From contig JAOZRH010000068.1 of assembly GCA_029931905.1 (NCBI GenBank), positions 1 to 10,222 of the forward strand: 10,222 nucleotides of DNA. Direction: 5' to 3'. This DNA comes from Fidelibacterota bacterium. GTDB taxonomy: Bacteria; Fidelibacterota; Fidelibacteria; Fidelibacterales; Fidelibacteraceae. The notes below the pieces were generated by a model. It was given only the letters and a program-made list of their open reading frames with translations, was not told the DNA's origin and did no database searches. Positions 1 to 6,906 of this stretch are shown in pieces. The stretch's first letter is position 1. Each line of letters begins with the position of its first letter. A program made the translations under genes and the position numbers.

Positions 1-63
1 ATCAAACAAATTACACGAGATAATTGTTATTCCGATTACGATTAGTAAAATTAGTTTCTTCAT
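1..63 (-). CDS. Putative lipoprotein, N-terminal end only (runs out of the window)
   Basis: Reading the minus strand from the ATG at 61-63 gives 21 codons with no stop. They form a classic lipoprotein signal peptide: two lysines after the initiator Met, a hydrophobic stretch of Leu/Ile/Val, then a lipobox-like I-I-S-C with the Cys at residue 17. In this family type, signal peptidase II cuts before the Cys, which is lipidated, so the mature protein would sit in the inner or outer membrane. An AGGA at about 9 bases before the ATG is a plausible ribosome binding site. The gene follows mnmE on the same strand, 102 bases downstream, separated by a heptamer repeat array. Nothing of the mature protein is visible, so its function cannot be named. 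Confidence 0.6.
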   Translation of the reverse strand, partial: MKKLILLIVIGITIISCNLFD

Positions 64-118
64 TTTATTAATTCCTATTTTATTACTAATAAATTCTTAT
101 ATACCTTATATGGTTTTC

Positions 119-159
119 ATCATTCATCATTCGTAATTCGTAATTCGTAATTCGTAATT
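119..159. repeat. Heptanucleotide tandem array (ATCATTC / GTAATTC)
   Basis: Six consecutive 7-bp units in unbroken register: two ATCATTC, three GTAATTC and a final six-base GTAATT. The array ends 6 bases before the mnmE stop codon, on its downstream side. The shift from ATCATTC to GTAATTC units along the array looks like slippage plus point change. The same GTAATTC unit recurs at 4215-4241. Confidence 0.85.
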
Positions 160-165
160 AAAATA

Positions 166-1536
166 TCATTTTCCAATACAAAAATTGGAAAAAATATTAT
201 TTAAAACATCTTGTGAGGTTGTCTGACCTGTAATATCATTCAAACTATCGATTGCATTTTTAATATCAAAAGCAATAAATTCGTTTGATAAACTTTCATT
301 AATTGCTATTGCAGATTTTTCTAATGAATCAATTGAATTTTCAATTGCCTGTTTATGTCTTAAATGACAAATTGCAATAGATTCATTTGTTATTTTATAT
401 TCTTTTTCAGCAGTATTTGTCAATAACTTCAATAATCCGTCAAGATTTTTTTCATATTTTGCACTAATCAATATTTGTAAATTATTTTTATCTGAAAAAT
501 CTGTGTCTTTCGCCAATAAATCGGATTTATTTAATGCGATAATAATCGGCACATCTGTTAATAAACGAATTTTTTTTACCTCATCTTCAACAGAACTAAA
601 TTGATTAACATCAGAAATTAAAAGTATAATATCACCCTTTCCAATTATAGAATTTGTTCTTTCAATTCCAATTTTTTCAATTTTGTCATCAGACAATCGC
701 AATCCAGCAGTGTCAACAAGCCGAAACAAATTACCATGATGTTTAAATACTTCCTCAATTGAATCTCTTGTTGTTCCGGGAATATCAGAAATTATTGCCC
801 TATCCTCTTTTAATAATGCATTCAATAAACTCGATTTACCAACATTTGGTTTCCCAACAATTGGAATCAAAACACCTTCTCTTTTTATTTTTCCACTATT
901 ATAGGAATTTGACATTTCTTTAAGTGATTTTATAGAATCTTTTATTTTTATAACTATTTTGTCTTTAGATATTGGATTTATTTCCTCTTCGGCAAAATCC
1001 AATTCTAATTCTAAAATCGTAGCAATATCAACCAATCCATTTTTGATTTTTTTTATTATTTTGGATAATTTTCCTTCTAAAATATCTTCGGCAATTTTTT
1101 GACTATTTTCCGAAACAGAATTTATTATATCACCAATCGCCTCTGCCTGCAATAAATCAAGTTTACCATTAACAAATGCACGACGAGTAAATTCCCCTGG
1201 TTCAGCTAAACGAATTCCGACAGAATGCAATAATTTTAAAATTCTATTCGGAGTTGCAATTCCACCATGACACGAAATTTCCACAACATCTTCGCCTGTA
1301 AAGGAATTCGGAGATTTAAAATAAGTCGCCACAACAGAATCAACTTTCATATTTGTTTGATAATCTATAACATGGGTATATGTCGCAATTCGTGGTTTTA
1401 ATTTATTAGCTTTTAATATTTTTAACGATGAAAAAAATGCTGTATGACCAGATACTCGAATAACTGCTATTCCACCTAAACCTATTGGAGTGGCGATTGC
1501 ACAAATAGTATCTTTCAATAAGTAATTATTTTTCAT
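166..1536 (-). CDS. mnmE: tRNA uridine-5-carboxymethylaminomethyl modification GTPase MnmE (TrmE)
   Basis: MnmE works with MnmG (GidA) to install the carboxymethylaminomethyl group at C5 of wobble uridine-34 in certain tRNAs, using GTP hydrolysis and a folate one-carbon unit. The 456-residue length matches the family. The N-terminal folate-binding domain covers about residues 5-125, followed by a helical domain interrupted by the G domain. G-domain motifs are visible: P-loop GKPNVGKSS at 228-236, GTTRDS at 254-259, DTAG at 275-278, NKSD at 336-339 and SAK at 358-360. The protein ends in the family's hallmark FCIGK, whose Cys and terminal Gly-Lys are conserved. It is the last recognised gene of the rpmH operon, 52 bases after yidC. 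No strong Shine-Dalgarno precedes the ATG. The start fits because the conserved core begins about 10 residues in. Cytoplasmic. Confidence 0.97.
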   Translation of the reverse strand: MKNNYLLKDTICAIATPIGLGGIAVIRVSGHTAFFSSLKILKANKLKPRIATYTHVIDYQTNMKVDSVVATYFKSPNSFTGEDVVEISCHGGIATPNRILKLLHSVGIRLAEPGEFTRRAFVNGKLDLLQAEAIGDIINSVSENSQKIAEDILEGKLSKIIKKIKNGLVDIATILELELDFAEEEINPISKDKIVIKIKDSIKSLKEMSNSYNSGKIKREGVLIPIVGKPNVGKSSLLNALLKEDRAIISDIPGTTRDSIEEVFKHHGNLFRLVDTAGLRLSDDKIEKIGIERTNSIIGKGDIILLISDVNQFSSVEDEVKKIRLLTDVPIIIALNKSDLLAKDTDFSDKNNLQILISAKYEKNLDGLLKLLTNTAEKEYKITNESIAICHLRHKQAIENSIDSLEKSAIAINESLSNEFIAFDIKNAIDSLNDITGQTTSQDVLNNIFSNFCIGK

Positions 1537-1588
1537 AAACTATAGAAATAAGCAATACCATATTTTTAAATACAGTATTTATGATTTG

Positions 1589-3352
1589 TTATTTTTTCTT
1601 TTTTAAATTTATTTTACCAAATTGTTCATTAACAGATTTTTCAACAGCTGGATTTATCATATATTTTTGCTGTAATATAGTTAATAAATTAAAAAGTGTA
1701 TAATAAAGAACTAAACCAGATGGGAAATTATTAAAGATTAACAACATAAATAATGGCATAAAATACATCATATATTTTTGTTGTGGATTTGATGAATCTG
1801 TACCACTTAGTTTTTGTTGAATAACCATCATTCCAGCCATAATAAAAGGTAAAACCGCTACTGTATTGCCATACATCGGAATATTAAATGGCAAAGTAAA
1901 AATAACATCTGGACTACTCAAATCCTTTATCCACCAAATAAATGGTTCATTTCTCAATTCGATTGTTGTTCTAAACACATTAAATAATGCAATAAGCAGT
2001 GGCATTTGCAGAAGCATTGGCAAACATCCTCCAAGTGGATTTACTCCGTATTCTTTATACATCGCCATTGTTTTTTCGTTTAATTGTTGTTTATTATTTC
2101 CATATTTTTCTTTAATTTCTGTCAATTTTGGTTGTAATGACTGCATCTTTTTCATCGATTCATAACTTTTGTGAGTAAGTGGATAAACAATAAGTTTGAT
2201 AACAATTGAAAATATCAATAAAACAAAACCATAATTACTAATAAATTTATGAAGAAATTTCAACAACCACATAATCCCAATAGATATTGGTTGAATTAGT
2301 TTCCAGCCCCAAATAACCATTTGTTCTAAACCAACATTATAACTTGATAAAAAATCTTTGTCAAGTGGAGCAATAAAAATTTTGTATTGATCAGAATGAT
2401 GGTTTGCATTCGGTAATCTCATCGACATTGAAGCTGAAAAATTACGAAAATCTTTTCCTCTAATTCCAGAAATTTCGGCAGATACACCATCTTTTGAAAC
2501 TGGAATTATTGCACTTGCAAAGTATTTTGATCGTAATGAAATCCACTTTGTGCTACCATTTGTCTTAATGGTTTCCGGTTTCTTTTTTAGCTGTATTTCT
2601 ACTAACTCGTCTCCAACTTGTGAATATACATAACTATACATTAAATCAGATTCTGCTAATTTTTCTGTAACATTAAAATCTGTGTCCCAACTCAAATTGT
2701 ATTCAGAATTTGGTATTTTATTTTTATAATTTTGAATATCTATCTTTAAATCAAATTCATATTTGTCTGGATAAAATGAAAACTTCTTCTTGATAATCAT
2801 TCCATTTTTTAAAGTTAAATCAAATTCAATAAATAATGGAACATCAATATCGATTGTATCAAGATTTGAATATTTAACAAGCTCTTTTGAAGAAAATGGT
2901 ATTCCTTTGAAATCTATTTTTTCCTGAAATTCATTAGTATAAGAAACATTTAAATTAGTTTGTCCGTCTTCTTTTAACAATCTAATTTGTTTTTTATCCC
3001 ACATCAAATAATCATGAAAAATAAACTGATCAATTGTACCACCGCCTAAATTTGACAGAGTCATTGTATATTTTTCATTTCTAATAACTACTGACTTTTC
3101 TTCCGATTTAGTATCAGAAATTTCAACATATTCTGTAGTATTTGATTTATTTAATTGAACGGGTTCAATTTGTTTTTCATCTGCAACAGCTTTTTTATTC
3201 TGTTGTTCAGCAACATATGCACTTTGTCTTGCAACCGCTCTTAATGAATCTTGTTGAGCTTTTTCCGGATTTACCCAATCGTTATATTTCGGCATCATAA
3301 ACAGAATAATAGCAATAATTACGAATGCAATAACTGTATTTTTTTCAAACAA
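1589..3352 (-). CDS. yidC: Membrane protein insertase YidC (long Gram-negative form), TTG start
   Basis: YidC inserts and folds inner-membrane proteins, alone or with SecYEG. The 587 residues show the Gram-negative layout: an N-terminal membrane anchor (about residues 7-21), a charged linker, a large periplasmic beta domain (about 88-330), then the conserved insertase core (about 345-565) with five hydrophobic segments. Core motifs include YPLTHKSYESMKKM (390-403), NPLGGCLPMLLQMP (438-451) and a cytoplasmic basic tail. The groove residue that is Arg in E. coli YidC is Lys386 here, a substitution I associate with Bacteroidota-type YidC. The start is TTG (3350-3352): a GGAG lies 7 bases upstream, inside the last codons of yidD, and the protein then begins FEKNTVIAF, matching the usual YidC N-terminus. 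The yidD stop lies 2 bases upstream, implying translational coupling. Confidence 0.96.
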   Translation of the reverse strand: MFEKNTVIAFVIIAIILFMMPKYNDWVNPEKAQQDSLRAVARQSAYVAEQQNKKAVADEKQIEPVQLNKSNTTEYVEISDTKSEEKSVVIRNEKYTMTLSNLGGGTIDQFIFHDYLMWDKKQIRLLKEDGQTNLNVSYTNEFQEKIDFKGIPFSSKELVKYSNLDTIDIDVPLFIEFDLTLKNGMIIKKKFSFYPDKYEFDLKIDIQNYKNKIPNSEYNLSWDTDFNVTEKLAESDLMYSYVYSQVGDELVEIQLKKKPETIKTNGSTKWISLRSKYFASAIIPVSKDGVSAEISGIRGKDFRNFSASMSMRLPNANHHSDQYKIFIAPLDKDFLSSYNVGLEQMVIWGWKLIQPISIGIMWLLKFLHKFISNYGFVLLIFSIVIKLIVYPLTHKSYESMKKMQSLQPKLTEIKEKYGNNKQQLNEKTMAMYKEYGVNPLGGCLPMLLQMPLLIALFNVFRTTIELRNEPFIWWIKDLSSPDVIFTLPFNIPMYGNTVAVLPFIMAGMMVIQQKLSGTDSSNPQQKYMMYFMPLFMLLIFNNFPSGLVLYYTLFNLLTILQQKYMINPAVEKSVNEQFGKINLKKKK

Positions 3353-3354
3353 AA

Positions 3355-3576
3355 TTATTCTCCTTTTTTTGGTATTGGATCATATCCGCCTTCATGAAAC
3401 GGATGACACTTCAAAATGCGTCGAATTGACAAATATGTTCCCTTAAAAAAACCATGTGTTTCAAGTGCTTCTACTGAATAATGCGAACAAGTCGGTTCAA
3501 ATCGACAACTTGGCTTCGTGTATGGTGAAACAACATTTTGGTAAATTTTAATTATAAATATTAATATTTTTTTCAT
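3355..3576 (-). CDS. yidD: Membrane protein insertion efficiency factor YidD
   Basis: A 73-residue protein of the YidD (formerly DUF37, 'hemolytic') family. It associates with the inner membrane through an amphipathic N-terminus and assists YidC-dependent insertion, although its exact mechanism is unsettled. Visible signatures are a hydrophobic/basic N-terminal segment (about residues 2-17), SCRFEPTCSHYS (23-34), and RILKCHPFHEGGYDP (53-67). Cysteines are at 24, 30 and 57, and all family hallmarks are present. Its ATG overlaps the rnpA stop by 4 bases (ATGA, 3573-3576), and its own end carries the ribosome binding site for yidC, so the two are probably co-translated. The rnpA-yidD-yidC order is highly conserved in bacteria. 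Confidence 0.95.
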   Translation of the reverse strand: MKKILIFIIKIYQNVVSPYTKPSCRFEPTCSHYSVEALETHGFFKGTYLSIRRILKCHPFHEGGYDPIPKKGE

Positions 3577-3905
3577 TTTATTTTAACTAAAGTTTCTTTT
3601 AAATCTTCTGATATTTCATTAAATGAATTTTCTAATGGAGTTCTCATTAAAATTAAAGCATACAAATAGTCTGTCTTGAATAAACTTTTATTATGTCTAT
3701 AAAATTCTTTTAAATATCTTCTGGCTTTATTTCGTTTAACAGCATTTCCAAATTTCTTTCTTGTTGTAAACAAAACAGATCTAAAACCATCTTCAAGGAA
3801 AACTACTTTTGTATATTTTCCATCTATTGAATTTCTATTTCGAAAAAGCTGTCTAATATCTTTTTTATTCGATAATATTTCGTTTTTCGTTAACGAATAA
3901 CTCAT
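3573..3905 (-). CDS. rnpA: Ribonuclease P protein component
   Basis: RnpA is the small basic protein subunit of RNase P. It binds the catalytic RNA and pre-tRNA leader to remove 5' leaders from tRNA precursors. The 110-residue length is normal. The diagnostic RNR region reads KKFGNAVKRNKARRYLKE (residues 50-67), corresponding to the basic helix that contacts the RNA. The N-terminus (LTKNEIL, then a basic FRNRN) matches the usual substrate-leader-binding face. Its ATG overlaps the rpmH stop (ATGA, 3902-3905), and its stop overlaps the yidD start. No strong Shine-Dalgarno lies just before the ATG, which suggests coupling to rpmH translation. Confidence 0.95.
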   Translation of the reverse strand: MSYSLTKNEILSNKKDIRQLFRNRNSIDGKYTKVVFLEDGFRSVLFTTRKKFGNAVKRNKARRYLKEFYRHNKSLFKTDYLYALILMRTPLENSFNEISEDLKETLVKIK

Positions 3906-4042
3906 GAAGAAACTGTTAATCTCTTACGACCTTTTTTTCTTCTTCTTGATAATATTGCACGACCAGCTTTGGTTGACATTCTTTTTCTAAAACCGTGTTT
4001 ATTTTTTCTTTTTCTATTACTCGGTTGATATGTTCTTTTCAT
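3902..4042 (-). CDS. rpmH: Large ribosomal subunit protein bL34
   Basis: A 46-residue open frame beginning MKRTYQPSNRKRKNKHGFR, followed by RMSTKAGRAILSRRRKKGRK. This is the near-invariant L34 sequence, a very basic protein that threads through 23S rRNA. The start is unambiguous: AGAGG lies 6 bases upstream of the ATG, the protein begins at the canonical MKRTYQPS, and the length fits the usual 44-47 residues. The TGA stop overlaps the rnpA ATG by 4 bases. It is the first gene of the rpmH-rnpA-yidD-yidC-mnmE operon. In many bacteria dnaA lies just upstream on the opposite strand, but here the upstream neighbour is proA, on the same strand. Confidence 0.97.
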   Translation of the reverse strand: MKRTYQPSNRKRKNKHGFRKRMSTKAGRAILSRRRKKGRKRLTVSS

Positions 4043-4048
4043 TTTTTT

Positions 4049-4053
4049 CCTCT
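4049..4053 (-). promoter_or_regulatory. Ribosome binding site of rpmH
   Basis: AGAGG on the minus strand, followed by six A residues and then the ATG of rpmH. A near-ideal Shine-Dalgarno and spacing that fixes the rpmH start. Confidence 0.75.
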
Positions 4054-4214
4054 AATATTTCAATTTTACAATTAGCTAAGTAATATGCTAAATTTTTTAA
4101 CTAAATACAAACAAATTATTTATTTATTAAAGTTGTGTTCTTAAAGGAATATTAACAATTTTCGATACAAATTATTCATAAAATTTAAATTTCTAAATTT
4201 ATCAAATATTATTC

Positions 4215-4241
4215 TTAATTCTTAATTCGTAATTCGTAATT
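4215..4241. repeat. Heptanucleotide tandem array (TTAATTC / GTAATTC) abutting the proA stop
   Basis: Four 7-bp steps in register: TTAATTC, TTAATTC, GTAATTC and a final GTAATT, with a degenerate ATTC before them. The last unit runs into the proA stop codon (TTA at 4240-4242 on the plus strand), so the array starts at the very 3' end of the gene. It shares the GTAATTC unit with the array at 119-159, which sits in the same position relative to mnmE. Confidence 0.8.
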
Positions 4242-5499
4242 ATCCCCTCACTTGCCCATCACCGCTTACCACAAACTTCTTTGTTGTTAAAGATTCTAAA
4301 CCCATCGGACCATAAGAATGTATTTTTGTAGTAGATATTCCAATTTCAGCTCCCAACCCCAACTCTCCACCATCTGAAAATCTTGAAGAAGCATTCACCA
4401 TTACAACAGAGGAATTTATTTCATTCACGAATTTTTGCGAATTTTTTAAATCGTTTGTTACAATTACTTCTGTATGATCTGATGAATATTTTTTTATATG
4501 TAAAATCGCTTCATCTACATTTTCAACCACTTTTACAGCTAAAATTAATGATAAAAATTCAGCATAATAATCTTCTTCAGTCGCAATTTTTATTCCTTTT
4601 AAATTTTTGGCAGTTTCCAAACAACCTCTAATTTCTACACCTTTATTAATTAATTTTTCTCTTACTTTTGGGAAAAATGTCTCTGTAATTTTACGGTTTA
4701 CAAGCAATGTTTCGAGTGAATTACAAACTCCGGGACGAGATATTTTTCCGTCAACTAAAATATCTATTGCTTTTTCTAAATCTGCACTTTCATCTACAAA
4801 TAAATGACAAACCCCTTTATAATGCTTAATAACTGGAATTCTGCTATTTTCAGTAACAAATCTAATTAATCCTTCTCCACCACGAGGAATTATCATATCT
4901 ATATATTCATCATATTTAATCATTTCCGAAATTGCAGTCCTGTCTGTCGTTGGAATAAATGTAACAATTTCAGGTGAAATATTCACCTCTTTCAATGATT
5001 TTTTTATAATTTTTACAATTGCCAAATTTGAATTAAACGCCTCAGAACCACCTCGTAAAACTACAGCATTACCAGATTTTAAACATAATCCCGCAGCATC
5101 AGAAGTAACATTTGGTCGTGATTCATAAATAAAACCAATCACTCCGAGTGGAATACTCATTTGTTCAACTCTAATTCCATTTGGACGAATCCTCATATTT
5201 GTCATTTTTCCAACCGGATCAGGTAATTCTGCTATTTCAATTAGTGCATCTGCCATTTTTTTAATTCGTGAATCATCTAATATCAAACGATCGATCATTG
5301 CTAACGATATTTTTTTAATTTTCGCATATTCAACATCTTTTTTATTGGCTTTTATAATCTCATCTTTAGAATTCATTAAATTTGTAGCTATATTTATTAA
5401 TGCTTCATTCTTTTTTCCCGAACTTGCAACTGCAATATCCGAAGATGCTTTATTACATTTTTTCACTAATTGTTGAATTTCTAATAAATTATTTTCCAT
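4240..5499 (-). CDS. proA: Glutamate-5-semialdehyde dehydrogenase (gamma-glutamyl phosphate reductase)
   Basis: ProA reduces gamma-glutamyl phosphate to glutamate-5-semialdehyde with NADPH, the second step of proline biosynthesis; the product cyclises spontaneously to pyrroline-5-carboxylate. The 419 residues are standard for the family (aldehyde dehydrogenase fold). Motifs: IPLGVIGFIYESRPNVTSDA (117-136), SGNAVVLRGG (142-151), the catalytic Cys259 in SRPGVCNSLET (254-264), NASSRFSDGGELGLGAEIGI (369-388), and the C-terminal HSYGPMGLESL, where many family members have HARGPMGL. The start has an AAGGG about 7 bases before the ATG. It follows proB by 55 bases on the same strand, and ProA is thought to act close to ProB because the acyl phosphate intermediate is labile. 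A heptamer array touches its stop codon. Confidence 0.97.
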   Translation of the reverse strand: MENNLLEIQQLVKKCNKASSDIAVASSGKKNEALINIATNLMNSKDEIIKANKKDVEYAKIKKISLAMIDRLILDDSRIKKMADALIEIAELPDPVGKMTNMRIRPNGIRVEQMSIPLGVIGFIYESRPNVTSDAAGLCLKSGNAVVLRGGSEAFNSNLAIVKIIKKSLKEVNISPEIVTFIPTTDRTAISEMIKYDEYIDMIIPRGGEGLIRFVTENSRIPVIKHYKGVCHLFVDESADLEKAIDILVDGKISRPGVCNSLETLLVNRKITETFFPKVREKLINKGVEIRGCLETAKNLKGIKIATEEDYYAEFLSLILAVKVVENVDEAILHIKKYSSDHTEVIVTNDLKNSQKFVNEINSSVVMVNASSRFSDGGELGLGAEIGISTTKIHSYGPMGLESLTTKKFVVSGDGQVRG

Positions 5500-5554
5500 T
5501 GTTTTTCCCTTTTAGTTTCAAGACCTTAACATTTTTTGATTCAATATATTCCGC

Positions 5555-6706
5555 TTATTTAGAAACAGTAACAACCATATCGTCCCTTTGAATTATTACA
5601 TCACTCAAAAAATATCCGATTGTTTTTTCAATTTCAGAACTCTTTTTTCCCTTAATTTTTGTTAAATCTGTAGAGTTATATTGAATAAGCCCTTTGCCAA
5701 TTTTTACAAATTTTCCTTTAATTTTTGCCGAAACATTTACTGCATCACCCCTTTTAAATTCACCTTCAACATCTGTAATTCCTGATGGCAACAAAGATGT
5801 TTTCTTTACTACTAATGCATTCATAGCTCCCTTATCGATATAAATATTCCCCATACTCGGCAAAGCATTAAAAATCCAATGTTTTTTGGCTGAAATTGGA
5901 GTTTGTCTTTTCTTAAATAAAGTTCCAGTTAATTTATTTTCGACTAAATCATTAAAAATAAAAGATTTTGTGCCATTAATAATTACAGTATTTATTCCCA
6001 AAGAAGTTGCCTTTTCCGCAGCCTCAATCTTCGTAATCATTCCACCTGTAGCATTGGGGTTAGTTGTCTTTGATGCAAGTGAATAAATATTTTCATCAAT
6101 TTTTTCAACAACCTCTATCGATTTTGCATCTTTATTAATTTTGGGATCTGAATCGTATAATCCATTAATATCTGTACAAATGATAAGCAAATCGGCTTCA
6201 ATTAAATTTGCAATATAAGCAGCCATATTATCATTGTCTCCGACTTTTAATTCATCAGTAGCAACAGTATCATTTTCATTAACAATCGGCAAAACACCAA
6301 ATTTTAACAATACTCTAATTGTGTTTTTCACATTAATAAATCGTTTGCGATCGGCAATATCATCATGAGTCAATAACACTTGAGCACATTGAAAATCAAA
6401 CAATCGATTCCATAATTGCATCAATAATGGTTGACCAATTGCAGCCATAGCTTGCTTTTCTTCAATTGAAAATTGTGCTTTCTTTTCGGCTTTTGGTTGA
6501 GTATTTAAACCAGCTGCAACCGATCCAGAAGATACAATTATAACTTCTTTTCCTTGGTTTTTACTTTCGATAATAAAATTCGCAATTGACAATAAATATT
6601 TTGTAACACATCCCTCACCTTGTGGAGAAATTATTGCACTACCAATTTTTATCACTGCCTTTTCCCATTTTGGAAGTTTGATTGTTTTATGTGTATTTTT
6701 CCTCAT
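5555..6706 (-). CDS. proB: Glutamate 5-kinase with C-terminal PUA domain
   Basis: ProB phosphorylates glutamate on its gamma-carboxyl group with ATP, the first and normally proline-inhibited step of proline synthesis. The 383 residues comprise an amino-acid-kinase domain (about 15-265) and a PUA domain (about 287-365), the same two-domain form as E. coli ProB. Motifs: VIKIGSAII (18-26), VSSGSVAAG (58-66), NENDTV (143-148), GDNDNMAA (156-163), TDINGLYDSDP (178-188) and TGGMITK (220-226). The position before TGGM is Ala rather than the frequent Gly; this is probably neutral. The first 14 residues precede the core, and AGAGG four bases upstream of the ATG supports this start. proA follows after 55 bases in the same operon. 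proC is not in the window. Confidence 0.97.
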   Translation of the reverse strand: MRKNTHKTIKLPKWEKAVIKIGSAIISPQGEGCVTKYLLSIANFIIESKNQGKEVIIVSSGSVAAGLNTQPKAEKKAQFSIEEKQAMAAIGQPLLMQLWNRLFDFQCAQVLLTHDDIADRKRFINVKNTIRVLLKFGVLPIVNENDTVATDELKVGDNDNMAAYIANLIEADLLIICTDINGLYDSDPKINKDAKSIEVVEKIDENIYSLASKTTNPNATGGMITKIEAAEKATSLGINTVIINGTKSFIFNDLVENKLTGTLFKKRQTPISAKKHWIFNALPSMGNIYIDKGAMNALVVKKTSLLPSGITDVEGEFKRGDAVNVSAKIKGKFVKIGKGLIQYNSTDLTKIKGKKSSEIEKTIGYFLSDVIIQRDDMVVTVSK

Positions 6707-6792
6707 ATTACCTCTTTCTTGTTTTCATTGTTAATAATATATAATTTCTAAATTTTAATATACACTAAAATATGATGTTTTTTATTTTTTCT

Positions 6793-6848
6793 ACTTTTCA
6801 CTTTTCACTTTTCACCTTTCACACTTCACTTTTCACTTTTCACCTTTT
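6793..6848. repeat. Heptanucleotide tandem array (ACTTTTC), eight units
   Basis: Eight 7-bp units in perfect register over 56 bases. Units 1-3 and 6-7 are exact ACTTTTC. Unit 4 is ACCTTTC, unit 5 ACACTTC and unit 8 ACCTTTT. The array lies between the divergent proB and M48 protease genes, ending 58 bases before the protease ATG, so it is upstream of, or within, their regulatory region. One strand is all pyrimidine plus A, giving a strong strand asymmetry. Confidence 0.9.
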
Positions 6849-6906
6849 ATAATTGCAATTCAATAATAATTTAAATAATATTTACACCTAAATAAAAAGA
6901 GATAAA

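Noticed and set aside
119..159. CRISPR array or attachment site
   Set aside because: The 7-bp units are contiguous with no spacers, so this is a simple tandem repeat.
1866..2165. Plus-strand open frame of 99 codons within yidC
   Set aside because: Antisense to the conserved insertase core. The composition is not protein-like and no start signal is visible, so it is a shadow of yidC.
4043..4239. Replication origin next to rpmH
   Set aside because: The region is AT-rich but I found no DnaA-box-like cluster and no dnaA gene. AT-richness is general across the window.
4383..4807. Two plus-strand open frames opposite proA
   Set aside because: Both lie antisense to conserved ProA motifs, including the catalytic Cys region. 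They look like frame shadows.
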